In this document: in pieces, positions 25,701 through 40,700 of the stretch | How positions within the stretch are numbered: position 1 is the first letter of the stretch | Layout of the letters: the number at the start of each line of letters is the position of its first letter | Source: Hetaerina americana | Taxonomy: Eukaryota; Arthropoda; Insecta; Odonata; Calopterygidae | Assembly: GCA_022747635.1 (NCBI GenBank) | Contig: JAKTNV010000014.1 | Location: 10,737,110-10,801,109, forward strand | DNA length: 64,000 nt | Reading direction: 5' to 3' | Translations under genes and position numbers: made by a program | Notes under the pieces: generated by a model | Databases searched by the model: none | Seen by the model: only the letters and a program-made list of their open reading frames with translations | Told to the model about the DNA's origin: nothing

Positions 25701-28700
25701 AATATGACTTTACCTGCATTGGTGTGCTTTGGGCACATAAGGCTGTGAAACCGACAATATCACTAAAATAAACAGTCACACATTCAAACTGTTCGGGCCT
25801 AACAACCTGTCCAGCCATTAATTGCTCCGCTACTTGCCTTGGAAGCACCTGGAATACAATTAGATAAAAAATATATTGGAAAGATAGCAGTAACAGCCAA
25901 TTTCCTGGCAGTATACATTCAAAATCAATAATACGGGTGTATAAAAGAGAGCAGTATTAAATAGAATTAGACTAGAGTATTGAAACAATCACCTGAAACA
26001 GTATTAAATAAAATTGCAATATTTGGCATGAATTCTGCAACCAATTAAAAGATTATTTTTTCAATCACAAAATAGCAAAATAAACCAATCACAGGCAAGT
26101 TACACACAGCCCCTGAGTTTATTAACCCATCTTTTAAGGGCAAATAAACTCAAATCACTGTATGGCTGAAAAAGATGAGGTTTCTCCAATTGGACTGAAT
26201 GAAAACATTCATATTTACTTTACATTACTTAATACTGCATTCAGACTGGCCAACCATTCCATAAAAATCAACTTTCGGAATGGAGTGGCTGATTGGTATG
26301 TATAGTGACGCATGGATGAAGAAAAATATACAGTGGAATGGCTAAAATTGTACTCAGTCTCACTGTTGAGCATAGTATGAGTACCAATATGGATTGCTCA
26401 AATTTCCATTGCATCACAAGATTGATTCTCCAAGTGTTCAAAAATGAAAGCATGTTGCAATCTCTAGTTTTTAAATGACACAAGCTCCTCCAAAATGCCC
26501 AAGAGAGTGTGTGGGATGAGCCCCGAGCTGGTCGGCCGTCGACGTCAAGAACCAACTGCAATGTTTGCGTGAAGTGCTGAATTCAGACCATCAGTTAAGT
26601 GTCAGCATGATAACAGATTGTATTGATATTGCTAAAATGACATTGAACACTATTATAGCTGAAAATTTGGCGAAGCTAAAGATATGGGCTAAACTCATCC
26701 CAAAGGTCTTGACGGATAAGTGCCATCAAAGAAGCTTGCACAGGTACCCTTAAGAACCTTCAGGAATCTACCTACAGGGAGCCCTTAAGTTGTGGAAAAG
26801 CCGCTGATAAAAGTGTTTTGACACTCCAAGGATGTACTTTAATGAATTTTGAGGCATTGCAGCAATATCTGAAATAAACCTATTTTTCCTAAACTTTTCT
26901 CGTTACTTTTTATACAAACCATGTCAATTCACTTAAGTGTGAGGTGAATTTGGTACCACTGATTGCAAGTGCCTATGTATCAGTGACCGTTATTGTAAGA
27001 TAAATGTATAGGACTGCTCAAATGTTTCCTAAACCTATCTAAAATTACATAAATTAAATATTACCATCAGAGTGGTCCATATAAAATTTCATATGCATAA
27101 ACCTACTTGATATAGGAGTTCTTCAGATCTCCGTTTCTCTTGACTTAGCTGCTCAGTTTTTTCACTGACAAGAGCCTCCAAGTTAGTGGCATACTGTTCC
27201 ATCCGTCTCAATAAATCATCCATCAGATTTTCGCAATGGCTTCTGAGAAAATTAGAGACAAAAGTTACATATCAATGCAATTCTTTGATAAGATCAACCA
27301 ATAATGTATATAATAACTACTACACTGCAACTGTCCATGTACAACTTACAAAACAGACACCTGTGCATAAAAATGCACATCTTACATAAAAATGGGCTTT
27401 GAAATTTTTGCACACATTTTAAAGTTGTCAAAATAATATCAAGGCCTTTATAATGACAATTAAAAAAAATGGTCATGATATCATTGCAATTTTGTCAGAT
27501 ATTCCATCAGGCAGCTTTGTCTTTATGCTGAACTTAAAATTACTGAAATTGAAGATTTCATGATGAAATGTAGGCAAAGACCAAATTGCATGGAGAAAAG
27601 AATCAGAAAAATAATATCATAACAATGTAAACTGAATGTTTTTGTATCCTTTGCCAATAATGTGATTTCAAGGAGAAAGATCACATTCTGTTAGAAATTA
27701 CTGGGAATACTATCTTAAAATAATTTCCCAAAATCCAGTACAATTATTTAATTTTTTAGGAGAAGATCAAGCCAACCCCTGCACTACCTTCATTAGTTAA
27801 CCTCTAGGAATTCCAGCTTGGCCCAAAATTAATGGATTGCACTCCCGTTCTCATCTTTATTTTGCCATTACTAATCTAAGTGTTAGTGCCTATGTATGTT
27901 ATAAAAACAGTCACCCTGTCTACCATTCTTTGCCACAACCGTTGTCTACTTATCTACTCTACTACTTATCTTTTCATGAAGTAAAAAATTTCTAGAGGCA
28001 TCATGCAAAGTTCCACTCACTTCATTAGTCTCTTCACGACAACAGAGCGAATCCCTTCAAAAGTCGGCCTCTCCTCTGGAGTGTCTGACCAACAGCGCTC
28101 CATCAACTCATGAAGCATTTGCTCATCCTGACAGCCATCGCTTATGCTTCCCCTAGAAGCACCTCGATCACCTGCCATGACTCCCAGGATGACAGTGGGG
28201 CGAAATGGTGGGCTGCTCCTCTGTGAGACTTGCTCCACAATTTCTACTCTTCCATAGTTTGGGTGAGAACACAAACGGATTAAGAAAACAATCCAAATTC
28301 ACAGTCAGAGTCATTGCTGACTTTGCATATTCCATTATATGCCTATACTATTTCCTACATGCTATACAATTAATTTTATTTTTTCTAATCTCAATATTTG
28401 ATCATCAAATTGTTTGGAAGAGTCAAATACAAATCCAAGTGACTGAAACAAGTCTTTTATAAATATTTTTAGAGGTCATGACAACAACATGAATGGAATT
28501 CCATCAAAGGATAATAATGAATAGCAGCTTTTATGCAGTTTTCCTGTTACTCAAGTAATATTTTACATATATCTTTATGGTAATATTACAGAGAAAGCAA
28601 TGTGTTGCTTTCATCAATGAAAACCTACAAGACATAATAAGTTGTAGTTTATTTCATGGCTACTTACTGTTAAAATGTAGTCACCTCTCAGACATTAAAT

Positions 28701-31700
28701 GGTGCTTCTAATTAGCGTTTAGGGAAAGCCTTTTGGCTTAAATTTGCAGAAAGCATTCATGATATTATGATGACACAAACTTTGTACTTTTCCAAAGGGA
28801 TATAATTTTACGTATGTAATATTTTTACATCATGGCCCCATTTGTTTTACAACACACACTAACCGTTGTTTATCCCTCCTTCTCACCTGTCATCTCTGAT
28901 AAATGTTTAAATGGCTCAGTTTCACATTATTAGATTAATGCATCAATTAAAATTATCTCACTCTGGCTAAAATATGACTTCTATTTATTTTCAGCCACAG
29001 ATATTAGCAGATAATGCTTAAAAAGTTGCTGTTATTATGAGGAAATTTCCCATGGATTCTAATGAATGATGGCAATGACAGACATAATACCGTTAGATGT
29101 AGCTATTTTATTTGCAAATTTCATATGAATATTTTGCCCTGCAGGGAAAGGAAACATTCGATTTCCTTCCAATTCAATTGCTTCGCAATGTTCATTCCCT
29201 GGGTTCCTACTTTTGATTAAATTACTAACATCCTTACAGGTATGCAACACTCAAATACATACCTGAGTATGGAGCTTAATATGCATAAGGGGCCCATCCT
29301 TAAATTATACAAGTTCATTTACGGTTTTACTTCCTCTTCGCCCCACTTGTAATAATCTGTAAGATTTGAAATACTCCCATTTGATGTCATTGTCGGTATT
29401 ACCATTTACCTAATGCAACTTTTCTAAAAATGTGGTTAAAGCTGTAGAAGTATACTTCACTATGATTATTTCTGATCAGTTAAATTTGTTTGTGCTGAAA
29501 AAATTAAACCAATATGTATATGGAATATTAAAAAGTTAGTTGCGCATTTTCATCCAATTGCAATTATGGGCAACACTATGACAGTGCTTACTAAAGTATG
29601 AGTATGATTTGATGGTAAAAATTTCATGAAAATTTGAGAAATAATCTCTAGTAACTAATCAGTCAGAAAATTGGCATGGATAATTATTTCGTGGAAGATT
29701 TTTCATTGACCAAATATAGGGCTTCCAAGAAATAATGAAAAAAGATGAACCCTCCCAAGAAATAATGGTCCCATTCGGCCAAAATTAGAGGTCCTTTTAA
29801 CAAGTGAGAAATCAAAACAAAACTTTATCTACTTGTTGGTTTTGATAATGTAGTCACCAATATAATGTTATTCCACATTAACACCACCCAAGGGAGATGA
29901 AAAAGTTCATTAAAACATGTCATTACCTATACTGTGTTGGCAAATTTTCAATCACTAAGATTCACGGCCATCTTATTTTATGATCTGAATGTCAAACATA
30001 TATTACTCACCTTGTGCAGTGAGTGTATGACTAGCAACTTCAAATGGGCCTCCTCGCACTAAAATTTCCTCCAATATGATAGCAAAACTGTACACATCTC
30101 CTTTCTGAGTTGCAGGAGGAACACCAGCTGGATTCATCAATGTTTCAGTCAACAACTCTGGAGCTACCCATAACAATTCTACATGAAAAGATAAGTGAGG
30201 AAAGATACATAATGAAAATCAGTGGACCTGGTAATCCCATATCATGATAAATTTTATGTATGTTTCAAATTTTATTGATGGGTTGGTGCAGTTCTTCAGT
30301 TTATGCCTCCAATGGTTTTGATACAAGGACCAGAACCAAAATTGAAGTGAAAAATATTGGTTCTGGATCTAATACACATATATGATGTGAAAAACCTGTG
30401 TTCATAAAATTTCATTTTCATGTGTTATGGTTCACCATTTATTCATAGCAACATATGTTGGTACAGATGTCACCTTACATCTGCCCTTATGGTAAGAGAG
30501 TTGATTTTTAAGTTGGAAAACATAAGCCCTGGAACTAAGTTCATGGTCAATAAATCCCATTGCCAAATAGTTATGTATGTGATTTGTTGCAAAATGTCTT
30601 CACTGCAGCATAGATAACTCAATATTGTGCATTCCAATAATATATTACTGGTACCAAGCTTGATATACAATTATAACTCCAAAAGTTTACCAGATAGAAT
30701 ATTAACTAGCTAGGTAACGCCTGCATTTTATTGAAAAATAGGTCCTGACCTTGAATTATTAAAAAAAAGTTACAACCCACGGCCTGAAAAAAATTACAAT
30801 GACAGGCATAATGCCAACATTTTTTAGTAAATGATAGGCTTAATCAGGTTTTTCATTATTCAGATAATTATTTCCTTTCTAATCTGGATAACTGAGAGTC
30901 TGTCTCATTATGTTACAAAAGTAATCTTTAATGGAAATCAGTCTTCCAAAATTGCTCATGATCAGTTGGCACCCATGAGGGTTAAAGTTTCCATTAATAT
31001 TTTTATAAGGACAGGGAATAATAATACTGCATCTCATTATGTCATAGCCATATAAGCAATTTCTTGCGATGTGAAGAAATGCTACATTAAAAGCTCTGCT
31101 GGGAGGTATATTTGCATGAATGAAGGCATGTATTCTAGTGATTGGCTAAGTTACTTCTGAACTATCAACCTATAACTCTGACTTCAAATATGAATTTTAA
31201 AAAAAGTTTCTAGCATCACTTGGTAGAAAATCTTCATATTGATATTGCAATCAAACCACTTGGCTTTTTCACATAAAAAAAAATTATTTAGCAAATAAAA
31301 ATTTTTTCTATGTGGAAAAGCCAAGTGGTTTAATTTCAATTTCAAATATGAAATAAATTTTCATCCATTTAACTGTCTTAAAATTCCAAAATTGCTCTAA
31401 ACACATGTGAAACTAAATCATATGTTTTTTATGAGATATTGCTGCAAATTATGATTTTTTAGAAGATAATATGATAATGTATCATGCAGGAAATATCTAA
31501 ATATAAATTTCATGCAATAATTTTTTTGTTTGCAAAACATACATGCAAAGCTTTGTGATAGCATGACATTTCTCATAAACATAAAAATAACTTCTAATAA
31601 GATGATAGTTTCTTTGAAAATCTTCAAATTTTGTTGATTATTGTAGCACTTAATACCTTGATTTCTATACATTCATTGGAGCTATTGCATCTGAAACTGC

Positions 31701-34700
31701 GAGATGAATCCGCATCAGAAACACATATAAAGTTATGCCAACTATTAAATTTTTAATAAAATTTCTCAAATGAAATAAGGTTTTTTCATACTTAGACAAA
31801 ATACTGCCAATCTCAATTAAAGCAGCATTACTTGAACAGTATAAGCACTGAGAAATGTAATTAATACTGAAATTTGAAATGGATTCATGCATTATTATTA
31901 ATAGTGGTAAAGCAAGTTATGCCATGAATATTGCTATGGGATTTAAAAAATCCATGATGTAACATCATATGCATAGATTTATGTAACAAATAACAATATT
32001 AATGATATGAGAATAATATATAATTTTTTTTATAACTATTAAAGGTGGCATGATGGATTCTATGGTTTTTGGCTCTACTTGATGGAACTTCATGATGAAA
32101 AGTGAATAATAATAACTTTGTAAGTTCCACCGATTCTAATTTTAAAAACGATCGGTTTTACTGAATAGTCAACATCACAAGGTCTCTGATGATGTTGACT
32201 ATTTGACGAAACCAGTTGTTTTTAAAATAAAAATCAGTGGAACTTACAAAGTTGTGATCATTCACTTTTCAAAGGTAGCATGTATTATTTAGTCACCAGA
32301 TTCAGGGTTCTGTTTCAGATAATGCATGAATTTATACTTGAAATAATTCAAGGGACAAATACTTGGGCATGCCAATATTTAGTCATCATATCTACATACT
32401 CGTGTAAAATGCTGCATCTCTTGGTGGATATGGAGGTGATGGTGTGGTGAGGGTTCTCAAACCAAAGTCTGATATCTTAAGAACAAAACGACTGTCAATG
32501 AGGCAGTTACCAGACCTCAGCTTCCCATGAGAACCAACTTCACTTGAGTGAAGATATGACATTCCCTGCACAAGAAAATATAGATTACATTTCAATGCTA
32601 CAGTGCTATGTTTAGGCCAGCTGAAATGCATAATTTATACAAACTTATGAAAGTCCTTTTTTTCTCTATATTATTACGGTGTTGACATATTGTGAGAAAA
32701 ACAATGCCAAACATAGAGGAAAATTAATAATTCACGGTTTATTGACACAAATAAGGGCTAACTGTAATGTTAAATCTCAATAATTTATTGACTAAACCAC
32801 CCATTGGCCTCCTTTGAGAAGAATTGAATTATTTTAGATACATTCAAATTTTAACCAACTCAAGTTAATACATGCTTTATATGGAAGAGCAAAGTTTCTT
32901 TTTTTACTCTCATTAATACATGCAATCAAACTATCCATTAATTTCATATCACAAAAGTATAACTCAAGGATTAAAATTTCAATTAATTTTGAACATTTAC
33001 CTTGAGGATGTCATGAATGAGAGACATTCTAAAATTCCAATCCAAGTGGATGTGGTCATTGCCAAGAACATCTCTTAAGGACCCTCTATGACAGTATTCA
33101 CTTAATATTAAGATAGTTGGAGGATCCACACATGCACCAATAAAGCGGACAGTATTCTCATGTGTCACATCTCTCACCTGAAATTAAAATAAAAGAATAT
33201 TGTATAGGTTGTCCAAGATATCAAGAGACATTCTAAAAGGTATGGTTATGTTAAAATTCTTCAAATTATTTTAAGGCACAATGGCTTAATTTCAGTTTTA
33301 CATGTAATTTCAAGAACAGTAAAATTAAATTGAAAAAAACTCATACATTAAACAAGGTTCATTTTTTAAAAATATCAATAACCATTATAAGGAGATAACA
33401 TGAAACACATGCATTGTACACAGTTAGTTCATAATTATTACATGTCCTCTTGTCTTACCTGCTTTATCTCCCAGAGAAGCTTTTTATTAACATCGACCTT
33501 TTTCTTCATGATCTTTTTGATGGCTACTCTGGAACCCTGTGATAACAGGTAATGTATAAATAATTGGATCAAAGAAGGTTCATTAATGTCATATATTCTT
33601 ATAAAATAAATAATAAACCTCCAATTAAAACTTATGTGATTCAGGAAAGTTTCAAAAATTAATAATAAATGTAATCTCAAAAAGGGCAGTTCTGGGTATT
33701 TAACTTGTAAAATATTAAAAATTATCTATAATTATGTCATTTTTTCTGATTATAGACGGTAAAACTGTATTTTCATTGGTAATAAGATGTCCTATATTGT
33801 AATGTAATTTTCATTCTAAAATGTGGAAGTGTTTAATTATTACCCCATGTGTATCACAATACTATTATACTCATGAGGATAGACATTTAGAGCTACATTA
33901 ACTATTTATATTGTATTTAACTTGTAAAATATTAAAAATTATCTATAATTATGTCATTTTTTCTGATTATAGACGGTAAAACTGTATTTTCATTGGTAAT
34001 AAGATGTCCTATATTGTAATGTAATTTTCATTCTAAAATGTGGAAGTGTTTAATTATTACCCCATGTGTATCACAATACTATTATACTCATGAGGATAGA
34101 CATTTAGAGCTACATTAACTATTTATATTGTATTTAACTTGTAAAATATTAAAAATTATCTATAATTATGTCATTTTTTCTGATTATAGACGGTAAAACT
34201 GTATTTTCATTGGTAATAAGATGTCCTATATTGTAATGTAATTTTCATTCTAAAATGTGGAAGTGTTTAATTATTACCCCATGTGTATCACAATACTATT
34301 ATACTCATGAGGATAGACATTTAGAGCTACATAAGTAGACTGTTTAAAAATACTTATTTTAATAATTAAATGAAATATCAGTAAACTACATGCAATGAAT
34401 GACAAATGCTAGGTCAGTGGTTTAACACGTAAAAGTCACCAAATTGTTTGTGCCCATGGGAAATATTTACCTACTAAATTGTGATTTCTATTAAACCTTT
34501 TATCCAGAGTAGGCTAATGGTGAAGTCACATCACTCACCATTGTTCTGTCTTCTTCCATTCTCACTCTAATCATCGAAATAATAATGCACATGACACAAT
34601 TTCTCTAACTTTTACATCAACTCCCTATGTCTATCACAAAACTGATATTCTGCATCAGTCTCTATTACCTTATGGATGCCAACTGTGGTGAAGACTTTTC

Positions 34701-37700
34701 CAGGCACCATTGACTGACTTGAAGAAATTGAACTGCAGTGTGGGCGGTTGCGATCCAAAGCAAGCTCCTGAAACCAAATTATTTTCAATGTATGTGGGCA
34801 AGACACAAAATTTCAAAAGCAGCTACCATAACTCATAAGAATATCTCTTTCTATATTCCATTTAAGAAATAGAATCCTTTTTTCCAAATAGAAGATGATC
34901 TTAGTCCCAGATGACCTTAAAGATAATCCTAGTCACCAAAGTTACCTACTAAGAACAATTTGAGGCATATGCAGGGCATATTCTCATCACATAACTTTGC
35001 TGACTGTGAAGCTATATGCTGACTGTGAGGACCACTTCAAGCTTCCTTTATTATGGATTGGAGGTTGGCCATTTAAACTGTAATGCCTCCCTTTAAATCC
35101 CCTTATTACTCCCCTGATATCTTCTCAATTATGATAGATAGATAGATAGATAGTTTTATTCGCCATAGAACAATACATAATTGTATGGGCTTCGTCAAAA
35201 ATTCAATTACATCAATTGTATACAGGTTCTTAGGAATAATAATGTACGTGACATATATGAGTATTAAGGATTTAAAAAAGTTGAATTTCCTACATTGGCT
35301 CTTTCTGTGTACTCTTGGACGCTATAAAAAACATTATTTAAAAAGAAATGTTTTAACATTTTTTTGAATTTATTTTCTTGGGGGAGTATTCGTTTTAACT
35401 CTTCAGGAAGCCGATTAAACAGTAGTCTTCCTGAAACTTCTGGGGTTTTTTTTAGTACTGCTACTCTGCAATGGCCATTATGAAGATTTTCCTTGCCCCT
35501 GGTGTCGTACTTGTGAACGTCCCTATTTCTGATCAGTGAAGGTGTTTTCGTGCAGGCATACAATATCACATTATACATATATATACTGGGAATGGTCATG
35601 ATTTTGTGACATTTGAAATACTCCCTGCAGGATTTTCTTGCATTTAGTTTAAATATAACCCTTAACGCACGTTTTTGAAGTGTGAGTATTCTATTGATGT
35701 TTCCATGTGCTGAACTCCCCCAGCAGACAATGCCATATCGAGCTATGGACTCAAATATACCATGATATACTGGGATTAATACTTCTGTATTACAATAGTT
35801 GGCAAGATTTTTTAAAAAGAATAGGGCTGAACATAATTTTTTACTACATTTTTCCATTTGAAACCTCCAGCTTAACTTGTTGTCTATTTCTAAACCCAAT
35901 AAAGTGGTATATTCTAACTCAGAAATCAATTGGTTTTCTATTTCTACAGAAATATTTGACTGAAGGTCTCTATTACTAAATACCAAGTAAACTGTTTTTC
36001 TTGCATTTAGTTGTAAATTATTTACATGCAGCCATTGAGCGACTGAATTCGCCATAGCATACATGTCTATTTCTAATTGAGATGATTTAGTATGACCTGC
36101 TATTAGACTTATGTCATCTGCATAGAGCACCACGTTATTATTCTCTGGAGAGATTATAGCTTTTTCAATGTCGTTCACATACACCAGGAAAAGTAAAGGC
36201 CCTAATACAGAACCTTGTGGAACACCATATTTAATAGTTTTCATTTTTGATTTGTAGGTAGCACCATTTTTTCCGACAATTTCTACATACTGTTTCCTAT
36301 TTTCCAAAAAAGATGTAAGCCAATGATGAGCTACTCCCCTGATACCATAATGTTCTAGTTTAGTTAAAAGAATGCTAGATTTTACAGAATCAAAGGCTTT
36401 TGATAGATCCATGTTAACCCCTATAACATGCTTTTTATCACTTAAAGCTTGGGCAATTTTAGTGACATAATCACTGCATGCAGTTTCTACACTTTTATTT
36501 TTTGTGAAGCCATGCTGTGACTGAGAAAGAACTTTATTTTTTATGAGGAATTTTAATAGTCTTTCTTCCATCAATTTTTCAAGTATTTTTGAAATACATG
36601 AAATTAGTGAGATTGGCCTGTAATTATTCAGTTGGTCTTTGGCTCCCTTTTTGTGTAGTGGAATAACTTTGGTTATTTTTAATTCTTCAGGAAATTGCCC
36701 AGTTAGAAACGATTCATTGGCTATATTGGTAATAGGTAAAGTGAAGGATTCTTGACAAAGTTTTATTAGATAATTTGATATGCCATCATGCCCACTGGAT
36801 TTTTTGTTTTTTAGTTTCTTGATTACATTTCTGACTTCATTTTCTGTGGTGGGATTTAAGTAAATTGATTCACTAATGTACATTAATTTTTCTATGCTAT
36901 CACTTAGAATGTTTTTCTGCGCTGTTGTTTCGCCAATGATATCTACGAAGAAATTATTGAATTCATTTGCCACATTTTGAGGATCTCTAATTTCTTTTCC
37001 ATCAATTGTTATTGAGAAGCATTTATTTTTCGCGGGCTCTGATATTTTACTGGAATTTTCATTATTTACTACAGACCACAACGCTTTTGTTTGATTGGTA
37101 GAATTCGAAATAATTTGTTGGACATGGTCATTTTTTGCTTTCCTAAGCAGCATCCTGTACTCGGACTTCATTTTATTTCTTAAGGGTACCAGACTGGCAT
37201 CCACTTTACTAGCCTTAGTTAAGTAGTAAAGCCTATTTCTAGCAGTCAGAACCTCATTTGTTATCCAGTTATATCCTTTATTTGCAGATTTATTTTTTAT
37301 GGCTAGCTTTTTCAATGGCAAACAAATATCCCAGTAGTACTCAATAATTGATTGAAATTCTTTGAACTTGTTTGTAACTAGAGTTGCATTTAGTACTGCT
37401 GCCCAGTCAACACTCATCAACTCCCATTTAAATAGATTCATATTTTCCTGTGAGTATATACGTGTGTACACTGTATCTGTGTTTCTGTCACTTCTATCTG
37501 TTAGAGTGTGTGCGTTAAATTCAATAATTTGTGCATGATGGTCTGAATTAGTAGTTTCCAAAACTAGAGATTTGAAGTTATGCTCTGGTAGATTTGTAGC
37601 TATGTTGTCAATAACAGTTTCTGAGTGAGATGACTCTCTGGTTGGGGTAAAAATAGTTAGCTGAACACTGTAGCAGAGAAGGATTTCTTTTAGCTTTTGA

Positions 37701-40700
37701 GTAGAGCTGTTATCTTTTGAAACATCTATATTCAGGTCCCCAGCAATGATAATTTTATTGTTTTTCTTGACAACTTTCTCAAGTATTTTATCCATTTTTT
37801 TGAGGAATTCATCGACTGGTGAACTTGGAATTAATGCTATACTGTGATTTTTTCACCCTTGTGTATAAAATCTTAAAGATACACCCCATATTAACGACAG
37901 ATATCAATTTGGTCAAGTGATAGTATGAATAATATATTATTCTTAGGTTATTAAATATATTTTTACAAAGCCTTTGTTTGAATTATTTTTTAATACTTTT
38001 GTGGAAACCATGATGACGGAAATACATTTTACACTCGAAAAATAACAGGTATTTGTTTTTTATCTTCCCTTGGAAAAAAATATATCATCAGAAAAGCTAA
38101 CACTAATGAGTGCACTTATTTTTGGGCTGAGATGTAATGTTAACTGTCATGAAAAATATCTAGAAAAATATCTAGAAGAATATCTAGATAGTTGAAATTT
38201 GACATGGGAAAACGAGCTGTTTATCCATTAAGTCACTGAATGCTAAAGTTAGTTTCAATTTTTTTGTCTTTTTCCAAGAATCGATCATTATTAAATATGA
38301 ATATTAAAAATATTTTCAATTTAATTCAACTACATTCATGTATCTTCTGGAAGAGGTCATAACACAGTTTAATGCTAGATCTCATAGCAGCTTGTTTTGG
38401 AATGGTTGCTTCGCTACCATTAATACCATTAAAAAACTAAATATTCATTAATTTTCCTGCATTAAGCCTATTATTGAGATAAAAAGTCATACCTAAAACA
38501 ATTTCATTCATTAGATACATATTTAAAGTTATAAGTGTATCATCAAAGTAATACAATAATATACAAATGCATAGCAGAAAATACCTGTAAATCATTGTCT
38601 GATAGTGTACAAAATATGGTACACATAACCCTATCCTGCATAGTATGCCTTGGGTATGAATGGTACTAGTGAAGGATTCACTTATACAGTTGTGTTGAAT
38701 ACATTTCACCAAAATATGGTAAAACATTTCACAGGAAAATTTCACCACTTACACAGACTTGTATATCATTGATCATTGATATAAGTGGCTAGCCATTACT
38801 AAGTTAAAGACTCATGTATCTGATCAGATAGACTTGAGCTATGAAGCAAAGAAGTTCTAATCAAGAGTGATCTAGGCCAGATTTTCTTAGGTGAGCCAAT
38901 ACAATGTACTACAATTCAATCACCAACCATGCAAATTGAGAAAATGGTATCATTTTTTTCCCTCTTACCAAACTCCCATACTACATATTAGGACTTTTTG
39001 TCCTAATATGTAGTGAGGGAGTTTATTCCACACCACAATCACATTATACTTTCACAAATGAACAAAGACTGTTATAATTTGTTTTGGAAAACCAAGATGC
39101 CAATGTAAATGGGTTTGGCCTGAATTTACTGTGGTGATTGTGGATTTCCCATCCATCTGGCCAAATAACAATAAAATGGCAGTTCTTAAATATGATCCCA
39201 GGCCTCAAATAGATTTCTTTAGATTGTCTAATGGGACACTATTTTCAAATTTTATCATCTCTTATTTCAACAGTAGCTCCATAATTCCCTGATAGTATAA
39301 TGAAAACCCCATTAATAAGCTACCAAAATTTAAACTGTATCCTAAATAATTTTCCTTAGCAGGAATTTGGTCCAGCATATTTATCCTTATTAGTAGAAGT
39401 ATACCAGCTCAGGGTATGTTCCTGATGGTCTGTGGGTCTACATACTGAGTACTCTACTCCCAGCCCCTAACTAACTTGGCATTTAATATTTTTAGATCAG
39501 ATATGTCATATTACATTACAAATGCCTATTTATTTCCTCCCTAGACTCTCCTACTATTTTCTCCTCCATTAGAGTCTTAAGCATCCCATTGCTTCTCAGT
39601 ATCTTGCCTTCTTCAAATTTTTCCCACCAGCCATCTCTCTTTCCTGACCATAACCTACCTCACTAAATCTTTTGCCTCAATGCCCAAGTTTTTAAATAAT
39701 ACAAAACTATGCACCACATTAAACTTTCAATTAGTTTTTTATTTACATACATTTAAGGTGTCTGCCATCAACTCCCACCTCTTTGTAAATGCTTCTTTAC
39801 CTAATGCAAATCTTCTTTCGATGCTCCCAAAAGGGGTTGCATATTTCTCTATCAGTTCTTTATATTTTGAATTTGAATTATGGCTCATGCCTAAGTTTCT
39901 AAAAAAGTTCAGCAAATATACTGAATAATAGCACGGTGAGTATTAGTCATTGACCATGATTTGTAAACAAATCTAGCATGCAAAAATTGTGTACACAAAT
40001 GACATCTGAAATATTCAATCATATATGGATGTAACAGTAAACATATATTATGACTGAATTCCTTGCTATAATTCTTAATATAACCATTTTGTATAGTCCA
40101 TTAATTATCATAAAAATGCAATTCCAAAATTGGCATGCTGACTAAGAACATTTTGAATGGCAAGTTCCAAAGAAAATAACAAATAAGAAACTGTTAATCC
40201 ATCATTTTTAAAGGTGGAATTTGATAAATGATTCATAAATTATCAGACCAATGTAAGAGTAATTCTTCATAATTTTAGATTCTTGCTAAACAATTATATA
40301 TACCAGAAACTTACTTATACTTAAGGCAAAAGATCAGTAAAACATGAAAATTAGGAACAGAGTTTAGAAGAGTACAAACAACACCTAGTGCACCTGACCA
40401 CACATGAATGACAGGTTGATAGCTGATATTGACATCTCCATTTCATGTACTGCATACAATGAATCTTACACGCTCTCATACTAGCTGAAAGAAAACTTGG
40501 GAATCTATAAATTCACGTGCATGCATAGTTTATTTCATTAACTGTACTCCCAATACTGTACTGAATTATTGTATGCAGTAATGAACTGAGCTCTCGTAAT
40601 TTAACTTTCAGAAATATATTTTTAAAACCACATAGCACAAAAATGATCTCTTTCAAATCTCTAATGTGTTGTACTCTTCCTTTCTCCATCATAGTCTAAC

